From contig JAJXZF010000021.1 of NCBI GenBank assembly GCA_021780225.1, positions 1-64,000 of the forward strand: a DNA stretch of 64,000 bases, written 5' to 3'. The notes beneath the pieces were generated by a model that did no database searches, had not been told where the DNA came from, and saw only the letters and a program-made list of their open reading frames with translations. This stretch comes from Deltaproteobacteria bacterium. Its GTDB lineage: Bacteria > Desulfobacterota > Binatia > Binatales > Binataceae. A program made the translations under genes and the position numbers. Of the stretch, positions 40,980-50,276 are shown one piece after another. The stretch's first letter is position 1. The number at the start of each line of letters is the position of its first letter.

Positions 40980-42383
40980 TCAAATCTTCGGGCGTTGGGT
41001 GCGCCAACTGGTCGCGCGTTCATAGGCCGCGCCGGCGCGGATCAGCATCGCCTCGCCCAGTCGCGGACCGATTAGCTGCAGGCTCGGCGGCGGCGCGCCG
41101 CGCCCGTCTCCGTCCAGCATCGAGAGCGTCGGATTGCGGCTTATGTTGAACGGCCCGGTGAAGGCGAGCAGCGGATTCGGCCCGGTAAAGGCGCTCGCGT
41201 TGGGCGGAATCGCATCGGCCGGCATGCTCGCCGACGGCATCGAGGGGCACGCGATCAGATCGACCTCATCGAAGAGCTGCTGAAAGCGGTTGGAAAAGCT
41301 TTCGCGCACCATGTGGGCGTTGGCGTAGTCGCGCCCGCTCACCGACGCGCCCACTTCGAGGAACGAGCGGAAGCCGGGGCCGGAGTCGGCCGCGCGCGAA
41401 GGATAGGTCGCGGCGTGCGCCGCGGCGGCCTCGGCGAAACAGAGCGTGCTCCACGCGCCGAGAGCGGGATCGACGTCCGGAATGGCGGCCTTGACGATGC
41501 GCGCGCCGAGCCGTTCGAGCTCGCGGACGGCCGCGGCGATCGCGGCGGCGACGTCGTCGTCGGCGCGTGCGACGTACTTCTCGTCGAAGCCGACGCGGAT
41601 TCCCTTCGCGCCCGCGTCGATGGCGGCGGCGTAATCGTCGAGCGGCGCGTTGAGCGAAGTGTCGTCATGCGGGTCCTGCCCGGCGATTACGCTCAGCGCC
41701 AGCGCGGCGTCGGCGACGGTGCGCACGATCGGACCGATATGATCGAGCGATTCGCCGAGCGGAAAGACGCCGTAGCGGCTGACGCGGCCCCAGGTCGGCT
41801 TAAGTCCGACGACGCCGTTGGCCGCCGAAGGAAAACGGATCGAGCCGCCCGTGTCGGCGCCGATCGCGGCATAGCAGAGGCCGGCCGCGGCCGCGACGCT
41901 GGAACCGCTCGATGACGCGCCCGGCCACAACGCCGGATTCCACGGATTGAGCGGCGGGGGAAAATCGGGATGGTACCAGGCGACGGCGAATTCGGTCAGA
42001 TGGAGCTTGCCGAGCAGCACGGCGCCAGCGGCGGCGAAACGATCGACGACGGCCGCGTTGGCGTCGGGGCGCCAATCGCGCAGCACCTTGCTCGCGCAGG
42101 TAGTCGCGACGCCTTTGGTCCAGCACAGATCCTTGACCGCGACGGGAACGCCGTGGAGCGGCCCGCGCCATTTGCCGGCCGCGATTTCCTGGTCGGCGGC
42201 TTCGGCCTGGCGGATCGCGGAATCGTCGAGAACCGTAATGTAGGCGCGCAACTTCGGGTTGAGTTTATGAATACGGCCGAGGGCCGCGCGCGTGGCCGCG
42301 GCGGACGTAACTTTGCGCGCACGGATCAGTTGCGACAATTCGCTCAAGGGAAGAAAACACAACGACTCGGCTGAGATATCCAT
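40980..42383 (-). CDS. Amidase (amidase-signature family)
   Basis: A 467-residue amidase-signature hydrolase. The catalytic triad is visible: Lys84 in VAVKDLCW, the cis-Ser at about 158 in GASSSGSS and nucleophile Ser181 in GADTGGSIRFP, inside the characteristic Gly/Ser-rich signature. Such enzymes hydrolyse diverse amides and include GatA and indole-acetamide hydrolases; a GatA role is unlikely because no gatB or gatC is nearby. It ends 55 bp before the start of the triple-repeat protein, on the same strand. Confidence 0.93.
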   Translation of the reverse strand: MDISAESLCFLPLSELSQLIRARKVTSAAATRAALGRIHKLNPKLRAYITVLDDSAIRQAEAADQEIAAGKWRGPLHGVPVAVKDLCWTKGVATTCASKVLRDWRPDANAAVVDRFAAAGAVLLGKLHLTEFAVAWYHPDFPPPLNPWNPALWPGASSSGSSVAAAAGLCYAAIGADTGGSIRFPSAANGVVGLKPTWGRVSRYGVFPLGESLDHIGPIVRTVADAALALSVIAGQDPHDDTSLNAPLDDYAAAIDAGAKGIRVGFDEKYVARADDDVAAAIAAAVRELERLGARIVKAAIPDVDPALGAWSTLCFAEAAAAHAATYPSRAADSGPGFRSFLEVGASVSGRDYANAHMVRESFSNRFQQLFDEVDLIACPSMPSASMPADAIPPNASAFTGPNPLLAFTGPFNISRNPTLSMLDGDGRGAPPPSLQLIGPRLGEAMLIRAGAAYERATSWRTQRPKI

Positions 42384-42530
42384 GGGCGCCTCCCGACGAT
42401 CGGTTACTTATTCCAGCGCGGCGCGGCCTTCAACCGCGGGCGTATCCGCGTCCGCGCCGCGAGCGGCCGGGGCGGTTATCCGCGGGCTTTTCGCCCCATC
42501 CGGGAACGTCTTGTGAACTGCCGGCGATCG

Positions 42531-43037
42531 TCAGGCGGGATCGCCCGTCGCCGCCATCCGGGCGAGGCCTTCGAGCCAATGCTGATGTTCGCGGAGCAAT
42601 CCGCGCCGCAAGTACCATCGGCCGAGCGCGGTCAGCGGGCCGCGCTGGGTCTCCTCGGTGACGACGCGGGTAGTGCCGTCGGGCAGCGTCTCCAGTTCCC
42701 ATCCGTGATAGGCGGTGAGTCCGAAGGCGCTGGCGTCCCATCCGAGTTCACGCATCGGGTCGAAGACGACGACGCGGCTTTTCACGCGGACGCCGAAGGT
42801 CTTCCATACGAACTCGGTGCCGGGGGTAAGGTCGGGGCCGGAGCCATTGCGAAAGCGGATCCATCCGCAGTTCCCGTACCATTCGGGCCATCGCGCGGCC
42901 CGGACCAACCATCGCCAGACACGTTCGCGCGGCGCGGAGATAACCAGTTCGTTGCGGGCATGAACGATCGACCGTTCAGGCTCCGCACCATGGGGCCATC
43001 GCATAAGCGGCGTCACCTTTCCGGCAGCAAGCGGCAA
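42531..43037 (-). CDS. SRPBCC (START-like) family protein
   Basis: A 168-residue protein. After a ~25-residue N-terminal segment it shows RNELVISAPRERVWRWLVRAARWPEW, FRNGSGPDLTPGTEFVWKTFGVRV and VTEETQRGPLTALG, the pattern of polyketide-cyclase/START-like proteins that hold hydrophobic ligands in a helix-grip fold. The ligand is unknown. It lies after the amidase (147 bp) on the same strand and diverges from the DedA gene. Confidence 0.82.
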   Translation of the reverse strand: MPLAAGKVTPLMRWPHGAEPERSIVHARNELVISAPRERVWRWLVRAARWPEWYGNCGWIRFRNGSGPDLTPGTEFVWKTFGVRVKSRVVVFDPMRELGWDASAFGLTAYHGWELETLPDGTTRVVTEETQRGPLTALGRWYLRRGLLREHQHWLEGLARMAATGDPA

Positions 43038-43338
43038 TTTGCCGCCGCGCGCGATTCCGACGCGGGAATTGGTCTCATCGAAATAGCTAAGAGCGCGTCG
43101 GCGAACAAGCGACTATTCGTGTCTTTTCGGAATTTTCATCGTCTAAATTGTCCTATTTACAACAATTCTCATGAATTACCCTCACCTCCATGAATCTTCG
43201 GCCCGGCATTCGCGGCGAGGCGCCGAACCGGCGGAGCGCTTCGGCGCGGCGCGGGCGTCTCGCAACGACTATGGCGGCGTGGCAAGTTGGGGCGTAAAAA
43301 AAACGCCGGGCGAGCCGGGCGGGAAACGGATCGGACGG
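43038..43338. other. 301-bp divergent intergenic region
   Basis: It separates the SRPBCC gene (minus) from dedA (plus). The first ~150 bp is relatively AT-rich and is likely to hold promoters. A run of eight A's at about 43298-43305, followed by a GCCGGGCG-rich segment, precedes the DedA start. The frame upstream of the DedA start is open to 43171, but codes for an Arg/Ser-rich stretch unlike DedA proteins and is not accepted as coding. Confidence 0.45.
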
Positions 43339-43968
43339 ATGATCGACAAACTGATAAGCGCGGTCTCAGCGATGATAATCGGAGCGATATCGGCGCTGGG
43401 ATACGGGGGCGTGTTCCTGATGATGGCGATCGAGAGCGCGTGCGTGCCGCTGCCGTCGGAAGTGACGATGCCGTTTTCGGGTTACCTGGTCGCGACGGGC
43501 CGGTTCGGGCTGAACCGGGTCGCGATCGCGGGCGCGGCCGGATGCCTTGCGGGATCGTATGTGGCGTACTGGGTGGGAGCGCGGGGCGGGCGGCGCTTTC
43601 TGGAACGTTACGGGCGATGGGTGCTGATCGCGCCGCATGAGTTGGAGATCGCGGATCGGTTTTTCGAGAAGTGGGGGCCGCACGCCGTCTTCACGGCCCG
43701 GCTGCTGCCGGTGGTGCGCACCTTTATCGCGTTTCCGGCGGGCGTCGCGCGGATGCGCTTGCTGCCGTTCACGATCTACACGCTGGCCGGATCGTATATC
43801 TGGTGCCTCGGACTGGCTTACGCCGGAATGAAACTGGGCCAGCATTGGACGGCGCTCGGCCCGTGGTTCCATCGGTTTGACGGAGTGGTCGCGTTCGCGC
43901 TGGCCGCCGGCGCGGCGGCGCTGCTTTACAATCGAATCAAGTCGGCAGCCGCGGCGGCGCGCGCGTAA
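43339..43968 (+). CDS. DedA family integral membrane protein
   Basis: A 209-residue polytopic protein with about 5-6 hydrophobic segments. Conserved DedA motifs include E-S-A-C-V-P-L-P-S-E (re-entrant loop start) and the ARLLPVVRTFIAFPAGVARM region, with the membrane Glu and Arg residues used in phosphatidyl-lipid or undecaprenyl-phosphate flipping. DedA members maintain membrane lipid topology. ATG 43339 begins MIDKLISAV as in homologues. It is followed by a DUF2007 gene. Confidence 0.92.
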   Translation: MIDKLISAVSAMIIGAISALGYGGVFLMMAIESACVPLPSEVTMPFSGYLVATGRFGLNRVAIAGAAGCLAGSYVAYWVGARGGRRFLERYGRWVLIAPHELEIADRFFEKWGPHAVFTARLLPVVRTFIAFPAGVARMRLLPFTIYTLAGSYIWCLGLAYAGMKLGQHWTALGPWFHRFDGVVAFALAAGAAALLYNRIKSAAAAARA

Positions 43969-44046
43969 GGTCCCCGGCCGTCGCGCAAGCGGCGCTCACG
44001 GTCTTTTGCGCATCGGCGGCGGTCGGGACTATGGTGTCGGCAATCG

Positions 44047-44307
44047 ATGGCTAATTACGGAAGGAATCCGGCGGATCGGCTCGAGGCGGTGTTTTCGGAT
44101 TCGGACCTGGTGCGGCTGGGAATCGCGCGAGACTACCTTGAGAACGCGGGACTCGACGCATTTATATTCGACGCGACGTTTTCTCAATTATACGGCACGG
44201 CGATGCCGGCGCGCCTGATGGTCTATGCGGATTGCGCGGCGGAAGCGCGCGATCGGCTGCGGGAGCTGGGTTTCCTCGATCAACCGCAGGCGGCGCGGCG
44301 CAAATAG
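44047..44307 (+). CDS. DUF2007 domain protein
   Basis: An 86-residue protein with FSDSDLVRLGIARDYLENAGLDAFI followed by MPARLMVYADCAAEARDRLREL, the two halves of the small alpha/beta DUF2007 fold thought to bind a signalling ligand or partner. Function is unproven. It starts 78 bp after dedA and precedes the core-MetE gene by 75 bp. Confidence 0.8.
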   Translation: MANYGRNPADRLEAVFSDSDLVRLGIARDYLENAGLDAFIFDATFSQLYGTAMPARLMVYADCAAEARDRLRELGFLDQPQAARRK

Positions 44308-44382
44308 CAGCCGCGCATCCCGCGCCGTATCCGCCGGCGAACCGCAACGTTGGCGCGCGGGAGCGCGCAAGGAGCGTCCACG

Positions 44383-45540
44383 ATGAAACGCAGCAGCGAG
44401 CGAATCCTCACCACTCATACCGGCAGCCTGCCCCGGCCGGACGATTTGATGGTTATGCTGCGGGCGCGAGAAGCCGGCGAAACGTACGACGCGGCGGCGC
44501 TGGCGGCGCGAATCCGGTCGAGCGTGGCGGAAACGGTCGCGCGGCAGGCGCGCGCGGGAATCGATATCGTCAACGACGGCGAGATGGGCAAGCCGTCGTA
44601 CGCGACGTACGTGAAGGATCGGCTGACGGGCTTCGAGGGCGGCAAGAGCGCGCCGATCTTCGCGGCCGATCTCGGCGAATTTCCGAGCTTCACCAAGCGC
44701 GGCGGCCGCGAAAGCGGCGTGACCGTGATGAAACGGCCGTCGTGCGTCGGGCCGATCAAATATAGCGGGCTGGACGCGCTGCGAACGGACATCGCGAACC
44801 TCAAGAGCGGAACCGCGGGCGCGAAGATCGAAGAGACATTCATGAGCGCGGCGTCGCCCGGCGTCGTCTCATTCTTTCTGAGCGACAATTACTATCACGA
44901 CCACGAACGCTATATTGGCGCGATCGCCGAGGCGATGCGCGCCGAATACGAAGCGATCGCCGAGGCCGGATTGATCCTGCAGGTGGATTGTCCCGACCTT
45001 GCGATGAGCCGGCATATCCAGTTCAAGAACCTGAGCCTCAAGGAATTCCGCAAGACGATCGAACTGCATATCGACGCGCTCAATCATGCGCTTGCGAACG
45101 TGCCGCCCGAGCGCTCGCGGCTCCATCTATGCTGGGGCAATTATGAAGGCCCGCATCATCACGACGTGCCGTTCGCCGATATCGCGGATATCGTTTACAA
45201 AGCGCGGCCGCAGGGACTTTCCTACGAAGCGTCGAATCCGCGGCACGAGCACGAATGGGAAACCTTCAAGGAGATCAAACCGCCGGACGGGAAAATACTC
45301 ATTCCCGGCGTGATCGATTCGGTGACCAACTTCGTCGAACATCCGAAGCTCGTGGGGCAACGGATTGCGAACGTGGCGAACGTCGTGGGACGCGAGCATG
45401 TAATCGCCGGCACGGACTGCGGCTTCGGAACGATCGCGGGCGTGTCGCGCGTTGACGGCGAAATCGCGTGGGCGAAACTCGCGGCGATGGCGGAGGGGGC
45501 GAAGATCGCGACCTCGCGGCTCTGGCCGGGCCGCGCATAA
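44383..45540 (+). CDS. MetE C-terminal-domain-like methyltransferase (core type)
   Basis: A 385-residue core-MetE protein, with THTGSLPRPDDL near the start and the zinc ligands HLCWGN (His, Cys), SYEASNPRHEHE (Glu) and GTDCGFGT (Cys). It lacks the N-terminal folate-binding duplicate of full MetE. It probably methylates a thiol such as homocysteine from an unknown donor. A clear AAGGAG precedes the ATG at 44383. A strong terminator follows. The other paralogue is at 35085-36185. Confidence 0.88.
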   Translation: MKRSSERILTTHTGSLPRPDDLMVMLRAREAGETYDAAALAARIRSSVAETVARQARAGIDIVNDGEMGKPSYATYVKDRLTGFEGGKSAPIFAADLGEFPSFTKRGGRESGVTVMKRPSCVGPIKYSGLDALRTDIANLKSGTAGAKIEETFMSAASPGVVSFFLSDNYYHDHERYIGAIAEAMRAEYEAIAEAGLILQVDCPDLAMSRHIQFKNLSLKEFRKTIELHIDALNHALANVPPERSRLHLCWGNYEGPHHHDVPFADIADIVYKARPQGLSYEASNPRHEHEWETFKEIKPPDGKILIPGVIDSVTNFVEHPKLVGQRIANVANVVGREHVIAGTDCGFGTIAGVSRVDGEIAWAKLAAMAEGAKIATSRLWPGRA

Positions 45541-45558
45541 GTTTCTCGACAATCGAGC

Positions 45559-45590
45559 ATGGCCGGTCCGCCATGCGGCGGACCGGCCAT
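45559..45590. terminator. Bidirectional hairpin terminator
   Basis: A perfect 14-bp stem, ATGGCCGGTCCGCC / GGCGGACCGGCCAT with a 4-nt loop, is followed by TTCTATTTT on the plus strand. It separates the convergent core-MetE and phosphoesterase genes. Confidence 0.85.
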
Positions 45591-45623
45591 TTCTATTTTA
45601 CCGGCCATAGGGCCGGCATTCGG

Positions 45624-47516
45624 CTAATTTTTGTTCTTGCCGAACGTGAACATCTGCATCAGATCGCCGATCGCCGGGCCGTTGGTCGGAACGTAAGGAT
45701 CCGCCTTCGTCGCAACCGGATCGGGCAGATTGTCGCGGCTGTTGTCCGCGATCGTGGGCAGACCCCAGTTGGCCTCGACAAATTTCGCGAACGAAACGTG
45801 GTCATAGTAGTTGTGGACCACGCGGCCGCCTTCCGAATAGGGCGAAACCACCAGCATCGGGATGCGCGTGCCGTCGCCGAAGAAATCGACCGGCTGGATA
45901 TAGCCCGAATCATAGTAGCCGCCGCCTTCGTCAACTGTGATTACGATGGCGGTGTCTTTCCACAGCCTGGGATTAGACTGCACCATATCGATAATCTTGT
46001 GGCAGAAGGACTCGAACAACTCGAACTTCGACGACGCCGGATGTCCGTCGAGGAAACCGTCCGGCTTCACGATCGAGACCGCGGGCAGCGTGCCGTTCTG
46101 GATATCCGAGTAGAGGCTCTGGATGCCTTTCAGATTGGCGCGCAGCGACGGGTTGGTCATGATCTGCTGCGAGTAGAGGAACGGATTGCAGATATTGCAA
46201 TAGGTCGAATCCTCGCCGGTCTCAGTGCCGCCGGCCCATCCTTCGCCATAGTAGCTCCATGACACGTCATGCGCGGAAAGGAGCAATCCAAGGTTCTGCT
46301 GCTGCGTCGGCGGAATGGTGAAAGGCCCCGTCGAACCGTCCGCGTAGGTGTTTTCGCCGGTGCCGAGATAGGCGGGATTGTAGTTGTTGACGATGTAATA
46401 GGCGTTCGGCGCGCAGTCGCCATTGTTGAACGGCTTGTAAGACAACGAATTGAGGTAATCCATGATCGGCGCGACGCCCGGCTGAGTCGAATCCGCGCAA
46501 TTGACGTACGAACCGCCGCTGTAGCCGTCCTGGGTGTAGAAATTGTTGGTTCCGCTCTGCGGATTCGGATTTTCGATCTGGTTCGCAGGCGGGACGCCCG
46601 GCGTGCCGTCGGAGTTGGCGAAATAGATCGTGGCGCCGTAGCCGATCGCGATATGATTCGCGCCCGTTCCGCCCATGATCGCCTGATGATAGTTGTCGCT
46701 GAGGGCGTATTGCTGGGCGAGGTGGGTGAAGTAGGGAACGTCGCCCTGCAGATTGTTGTAGAAGCCCATCGCGATCGAGCCTTCGCCGGTGAATCCCGCG
46801 GGCTCCGGATTGCCGTTGCTGCCGGTCGCGACCGTAGTCTCCACCCAGGGGAAAAGATCGCTCTGGCATCCGCTGAGATTTTGCGCCGTGGCTTTGCTCG
46901 CGTCGCAGTCGGTCTCTTGCCACATCTGAAAGAACCGGTGGACGGGGCTGCCCGCGTAGGCGTCATAAGAGATGAAATTGGTGATGTCGAACGGATCGTT
47001 GGGCAGCGGGCCGTCGGTAAGGAAACGAGTGTCGGGTCCGCTGGTCAAGCCGGTGCCGCCGATCGTCAGCATATAGTAGTCGTTCAGCGGAAGGGCTGGT
47101 TCAACCGCTTCGGCCGCGCTGACGCTGTTGAAGAACGGCGTCGTCGGACCGCCGACGTTCGGCGTCGGCAGCGTCGAGTAGGGGGTCGTCTTGGCCGGGC
47201 TGATTTCGTAAGTCGAGGTGTCCGTGGCTTGATACTGAAGGGCCACGCCCGCGTTGGGTCCGGGCGAACCGTCGGGATTGACAATTCCCTCGGACAAAAG
47301 GTTGCGCACAGTCTGGCCGCTCGGCGGCACGTATGTGCCGAAAACGTTGTCGAACGTGCGGTTTTCGCCGATGATCAGCATCACGTGCTTGATCGGCGTC
47401 TTCGTATTGTCGTCGTTCGACGGCTTGGCCCACGCGAGCGGAGCGGCGAACTGCGTCAGCAGCATCGCGCCCGCGCCCATCGCGGCGGTTAACTTCCTGC
47501 GCCTTTTGGTCTTCAT
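45624..47516 (-). CDS. Secreted phosphoesterase (phospholipase C/acid phosphatase family)
   Basis: A 630-residue exported enzyme. A signal peptide with a basic KTKRRRKLTAAMGAG start precedes a phosphoesterase domain with VMLIIGENRTFDNVFG (metal/nucleophile Thr region) near residue 50 and VDEGGGYYDSG, VSPYSEGGRVVHNYYDH later. This family includes AcpA and bacterial phospholipases C. The first motif supports metal-dependent phosphoester cleavage; it may scavenge phosphate from lipids or organophosphates. The ATG at 47516 follows GGAGGAG and starts the signal peptide. Confidence 0.9.
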   Translation of the reverse strand: MKTKRRRKLTAAMGAGAMLLTQFAAPLAWAKPSNDDNTKTPIKHVMLIIGENRTFDNVFGTYVPPSGQTVRNLLSEGIVNPDGSPGPNAGVALQYQATDTSTYEISPAKTTPYSTLPTPNVGGPTTPFFNSVSAAEAVEPALPLNDYYMLTIGGTGLTSGPDTRFLTDGPLPNDPFDITNFISYDAYAGSPVHRFFQMWQETDCDASKATAQNLSGCQSDLFPWVETTVATGSNGNPEPAGFTGEGSIAMGFYNNLQGDVPYFTHLAQQYALSDNYHQAIMGGTGANHIAIGYGATIYFANSDGTPGVPPANQIENPNPQSGTNNFYTQDGYSGGSYVNCADSTQPGVAPIMDYLNSLSYKPFNNGDCAPNAYYIVNNYNPAYLGTGENTYADGSTGPFTIPPTQQQNLGLLLSAHDVSWSYYGEGWAGGTETGEDSTYCNICNPFLYSQQIMTNPSLRANLKGIQSLYSDIQNGTLPAVSIVKPDGFLDGHPASSKFELFESFCHKIIDMVQSNPRLWKDTAIVITVDEGGGYYDSGYIQPVDFFGDGTRIPMLVVSPYSEGGRVVHNYYDHVSFAKFVEANWGLPTIADNSRDNLPDPVATKADPYVPTNGPAIGDLMQMFTFGKNKN

Positions 47517-47612
47517 TCTTTTTCTCCTCCATGGGACGAACGGGACCATCCCGTCCGGCGAACGCCGCGGGCGCGGCGTCACCCGGACAGTGCGTGTGAA
47601 GACCGGGACTGC

Positions 47613-47732
47613 TCAGAGATGCGCCACCGCAACCGCAAAAACGGTCATCGCGGCCAGCGCGGAGCCGATCGCGAGCCAAAGCCAACCGTGCGCGGACGCG
47701 GTTCGAGCCAATTCGAAACTCCCCCAGCTCAT
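47613..47732 (-). CDS. Possible small single-pass membrane protein
   Basis: A 39-codon frame, MSWGSFELARTASAHGWLWL then AIGSALAAM and a hydrophobic end, in the 414 bp gap before smpB. The composition fits one transmembrane helix. There is no Shine-Dalgarno site and no known homologue, so this is weak. It would be upstream of the phosphoesterase on the same strand. Nothing else was found in the gap. Confidence 0.3.
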   Translation of the reverse strand: MSWGSFELARTASAHGWLWLAIGSALAAMTVFAVAVAHL

Positions 47733-47930
47733 ACGCACGGAGGGAAATACCAGCGGATATTTGCGCGCCGATTACGAAAGACGGCGGAATCGGCTAAATG
47801 GATTTTGCAAAAATTTTGCGAATCGGAGTCGGATTGATTTCGGCAAAAGAGGCTGCGCGCGGCTATGGCGTCTATGGTCGCCGGCGCGTCTCTATAACGT
47901 CGCGTCTTCCACGATTAAACTTGACCGCGC

Positions 47931-48416
47931 ATGGCTCAGGAAAAACGCAACGACGGTGCGGACGGCTACGAACTCGTCGCCGACAATCGCAAGGCGCGGC
48001 ACGACTTCTTTATCGAGGAGACGTTGGAGGCCGGGATGGCCCTCACCGGCACGGAAGTGAAGTCATTGCGCGGGCATCGCGCCAACCTGCGCGACAGCTA
48101 CGCGCGCATCAAAGCGGGTGAAGCTTTCTTACACGGCGTTCACATCGGCGCATACGCGCCAGCCGGGCAGTTCAGTCATAAAGAGACCCGGCCGCGAAAA
48201 TTGCTGATGCATCGGCGCGAGATCGAACGGCTGTGGGGCCGCGTGCGCGAGCGCGGCTATTCGCTGGTGCCGCTGAAAATTTATTTCCGCGACGGCCGGG
48301 CGAAAGTCGAAATCGCGCTCGTGAAGGGCAAACGCCTGTACGACAAACGCGAGGCGATCGCGCGCAAAAGCATGCGCCGTGAAATCGAACGAACGATCAA
48401 GGGACGGAATCGCTGA
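47931..48416 (+). CDS. smpB: SsrA-binding protein SmpB
   Basis: A 161-residue SmpB, needed for tmRNA-based rescue of stalled ribosomes. It has VADNRKARHDFFIEETLEAGMALTGTEVKSLR, a central barrel with HKETRPRKLLMHRREIERL and the basic C-terminal tail (RREIERTIKGRNR) that enters the decoding centre. The start fits the family. No tmRNA gene was recognised next to it. Its stop codon abuts the stop of the opposing htpX gene with no gap. Confidence 0.97.
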   Translation: MAQEKRNDGADGYELVADNRKARHDFFIEETLEAGMALTGTEVKSLRGHRANLRDSYARIKAGEAFLHGVHIGAYAPAGQFSHKETRPRKLLMHRREIERLWGRVRERGYSLVPLKIYFRDGRAKVEIALVKGKRLYDKREAIARKSMRREIERTIKGRNR

Positions 48417-49460
48417 CTAGCCGGATGCCGGCGCTTGCGCGGCGGCCAGGGTCGGGGCTGGACCGCCGGCCGCGAGCGCCCGCAATCGCGCGATACGTTG
48501 TGCGAGCGGCGGATGGGATGACAGCAGGTTGGCGAAGAAATTCCCGCCGTCGCCATCTCCGTCGGCGGCGCGTTCCAACGGATTGACGATGAAAAGATGC
48601 GCGACGCCGCGCGACGCCGAACTCAACGGCGATTCGTGTTTCGCAATCTCCTCCAATGCGCGCAGCAACGCCTGCGGATTCCGGGTGAATTCGACCGACG
48701 ATGCGTCGGCGAGATATTCGCGCTGACGCGAAACCGCCATCGCCAACAGTTGGGAAAAAATCGGCGCCAGCGCGGCAAGGATGAAAACCGCAATCGCGAT
48801 AAGCGCGCCAGCTTCGCCGCTCCCGCCGCTGCTGTTGTTGTCGTCGCGGTCGCGGCTGCCGCCGAATCCCCCGAACCACGACCATCGCCACACAAAATCC
48901 GCCAGCATCGCGATACCGCCGACGAGCACCGCGATCATCATCATGGTGCGGATGTCGTAGTTGCGGATATGCGCCATTTCGTGGCCGAGAACGCCCTGCA
49001 TTTCCTCCCGGTCCATCCGATCGACGAGTCCCTGCGTCACGCAGATTACGGAATGGGCGGGGTCGCGGCCGGTCGCGAACGCATTCGGCGCCGGATCGTC
49101 GATGATATACGCGCGCGGCACAGGCATGCGCGCCGCCAGCGCCATTTCGCGAATCACGTCGAGCGTCATTTGATGCTTGACGGAATCCGCCGCGAGCGGG
49201 CGCGCATGCACCGACAGCAGCACCAGAGACGCTCCGCCGTAATACGAAAGAAGCGACTGGAAGAGTCCGAAGGCGAGCGCGACGACCGTAAGGATCGGCG
49301 CGCCAACCAGCCGGCCGTCGATTATTCTGAGATTGCCGGCAAGAAAATCGAGACCGCAACCGAGCGCGGTGAAGAGTGCGACGAAGACGACGACCAGCAG
49401 CGCCGTTTGACGGCGGTTCTTCCGCTCGAGCCGCCAGAAACTGTCGCGAGGTTGGGCCAT
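48417..49460 (-). CDS. htpX: M48 family membrane metalloprotease HtpX
   Basis: A 347-residue membrane protease with N-terminal and central hydrophobic segments (about 5 in total). The zinc site is VLGHEMAHIRNYD (HExxH) and the downstream metal Glu is in EYLADASS. It degrades misfolded inner-membrane proteins. A Gly/Ser-rich stretch (DRDDNNSSGGSGEAG) lies in a loop. It follows lemA (78 bp) and hsp20 on the same strand, a stress-response neighbourhood. Confidence 0.95.
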   Translation of the reverse strand: MAQPRDSFWRLERKNRRQTALLVVVFVALFTALGCGLDFLAGNLRIIDGRLVGAPILTVVALAFGLFQSLLSYYGGASLVLLSVHARPLAADSVKHQMTLDVIREMALAARMPVPRAYIIDDPAPNAFATGRDPAHSVICVTQGLVDRMDREEMQGVLGHEMAHIRNYDIRTMMMIAVLVGGIAMLADFVWRWSWFGGFGGSRDRDDNNSSGGSGEAGALIAIAVFILAALAPIFSQLLAMAVSRQREYLADASSVEFTRNPQALLRALEEIAKHESPLSSASRGVAHLFIVNPLERAADGDGDGGNFFANLLSSHPPLAQRIARLRALAAGGPAPTLAAAQAPASG

Positions 49461-49538
49461 CGGATTCGCTCAGGGGCGCGAAGCGAAGCAATGATCGGCC
49501 GGCGCAATCATCGTTCGCCGTGCGGTTAATCCGGGCGC

Positions 49539-50102
49539 TCAGGCTTTCGGTGCGCCGAGCGACAAATCCACTTTCGGCAGCGCCTGATCCTCTGGCGCGG
49601 CCTTGAAATATTCGGCCGCCGTGAACCCGAAATTGTTCGCGATCAGATTGGTTGGAAAGACCTGGATTTTGGTGTTCAGCGCCAACACGGCGTCGTTGTA
49701 CGCCTGCCGCGCAAAGGCGATTTGGTTTTCAGTCGTGGTGAGCTGCTCCTGCAACTGCATAACGTTCTGATCGGACTTCAATTGCGGATAATTTTCCATC
49801 ACCGCGAGCAGCCTGCCAAGCCCGGCCGTCAACTGATTTTCGGCGGCGACGCGCGCGCCCTGATCCGGCGCCGCAATCGCGCGATTCCGCGCCTCGACGA
49901 CCCGCGTCAATGTATCGCGCTCGAATTCCATATAGCCTTTGACGGCCTCAACCAGGTTTGGAATCAAATCGTGGCGGCGCTTCAGTTGAACGTCGATTTG
50001 GCGCCATGAGTTATCGACCTCATTGCGCATCCGCACGAGCGAATTGTAAGCCAGGATCGCATAAGCCGCGATCAGTACCAGAACTATTAAAACGACGGTC
50101 AT
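49539..50102 (-). CDS. lemA: LemA family protein
   Basis: A 187-residue LemA protein. A hydrophobic N-terminal helix (VVLIVLVLIAAYAILAYNSLV) is followed by DNSWRQIDVQLKRRHDLIPNLVEAVKGYM and VFPTNLIANNFGF, typical of the family. It forms a bundle of helices in the periplasm or anchored to the membrane. lemA-htpX pairing is common, suggesting co-function in envelope quality control. Confidence 0.95.
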   Translation of the reverse strand: MTVVLIVLVLIAAYAILAYNSLVRMRNEVDNSWRQIDVQLKRRHDLIPNLVEAVKGYMEFERDTLTRVVEARNRAIAAPDQGARVAAENQLTAGLGRLLAVMENYPQLKSDQNVMQLQEQLTTTENQIAFARQAYNDAVLALNTKIQVFPTNLIANNFGFTAAEYFKAAPEDQALPKVDLSLGAPKA

Positions 50103-50168
50103 AGCCGGCAGCCGCCTTTCCTGAGATGCGAATGATTATGCACGCGCAGGCGAACCCAATTAAAGATC

Positions 50169-50214
50169 GACGGCGGGCGCGTGCGAAGCCAGCTTCGCGC
50201 GACCACCCGCCGTC
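50169..50214. terminator. Nested hairpin between hsp20 and lemA
   Basis: A perfect 9-bp outer stem, GACGGCGGG / CCCGCCGTC, encloses an inner GCGAAG / CTTCGC stem. It lies between the hsp20 stop (50277) and the lemA start (50102) on the minus strand. There is no long T-tract, so it may terminate weakly or act as a stabiliser. Confidence 0.5.
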
Positions 50215-50276
50215 CATGATCGTATCATCCTGACCGCGCCGGCGCCGGTCTCAATCCGTGCGCCCGGCCGCCGCGG

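Noticed and set aside
43171-43338. Extended DedA start at 43171
   Set aside because: The extra 56 residues are Arg/Ser/Gly-rich with no membrane segment; homologues begin near MIDKL.
47517-47930. A tmRNA gene beside smpB
   Set aside because: No tRNA-like ends, tag frame or CCA-type acceptor were found in the gap.
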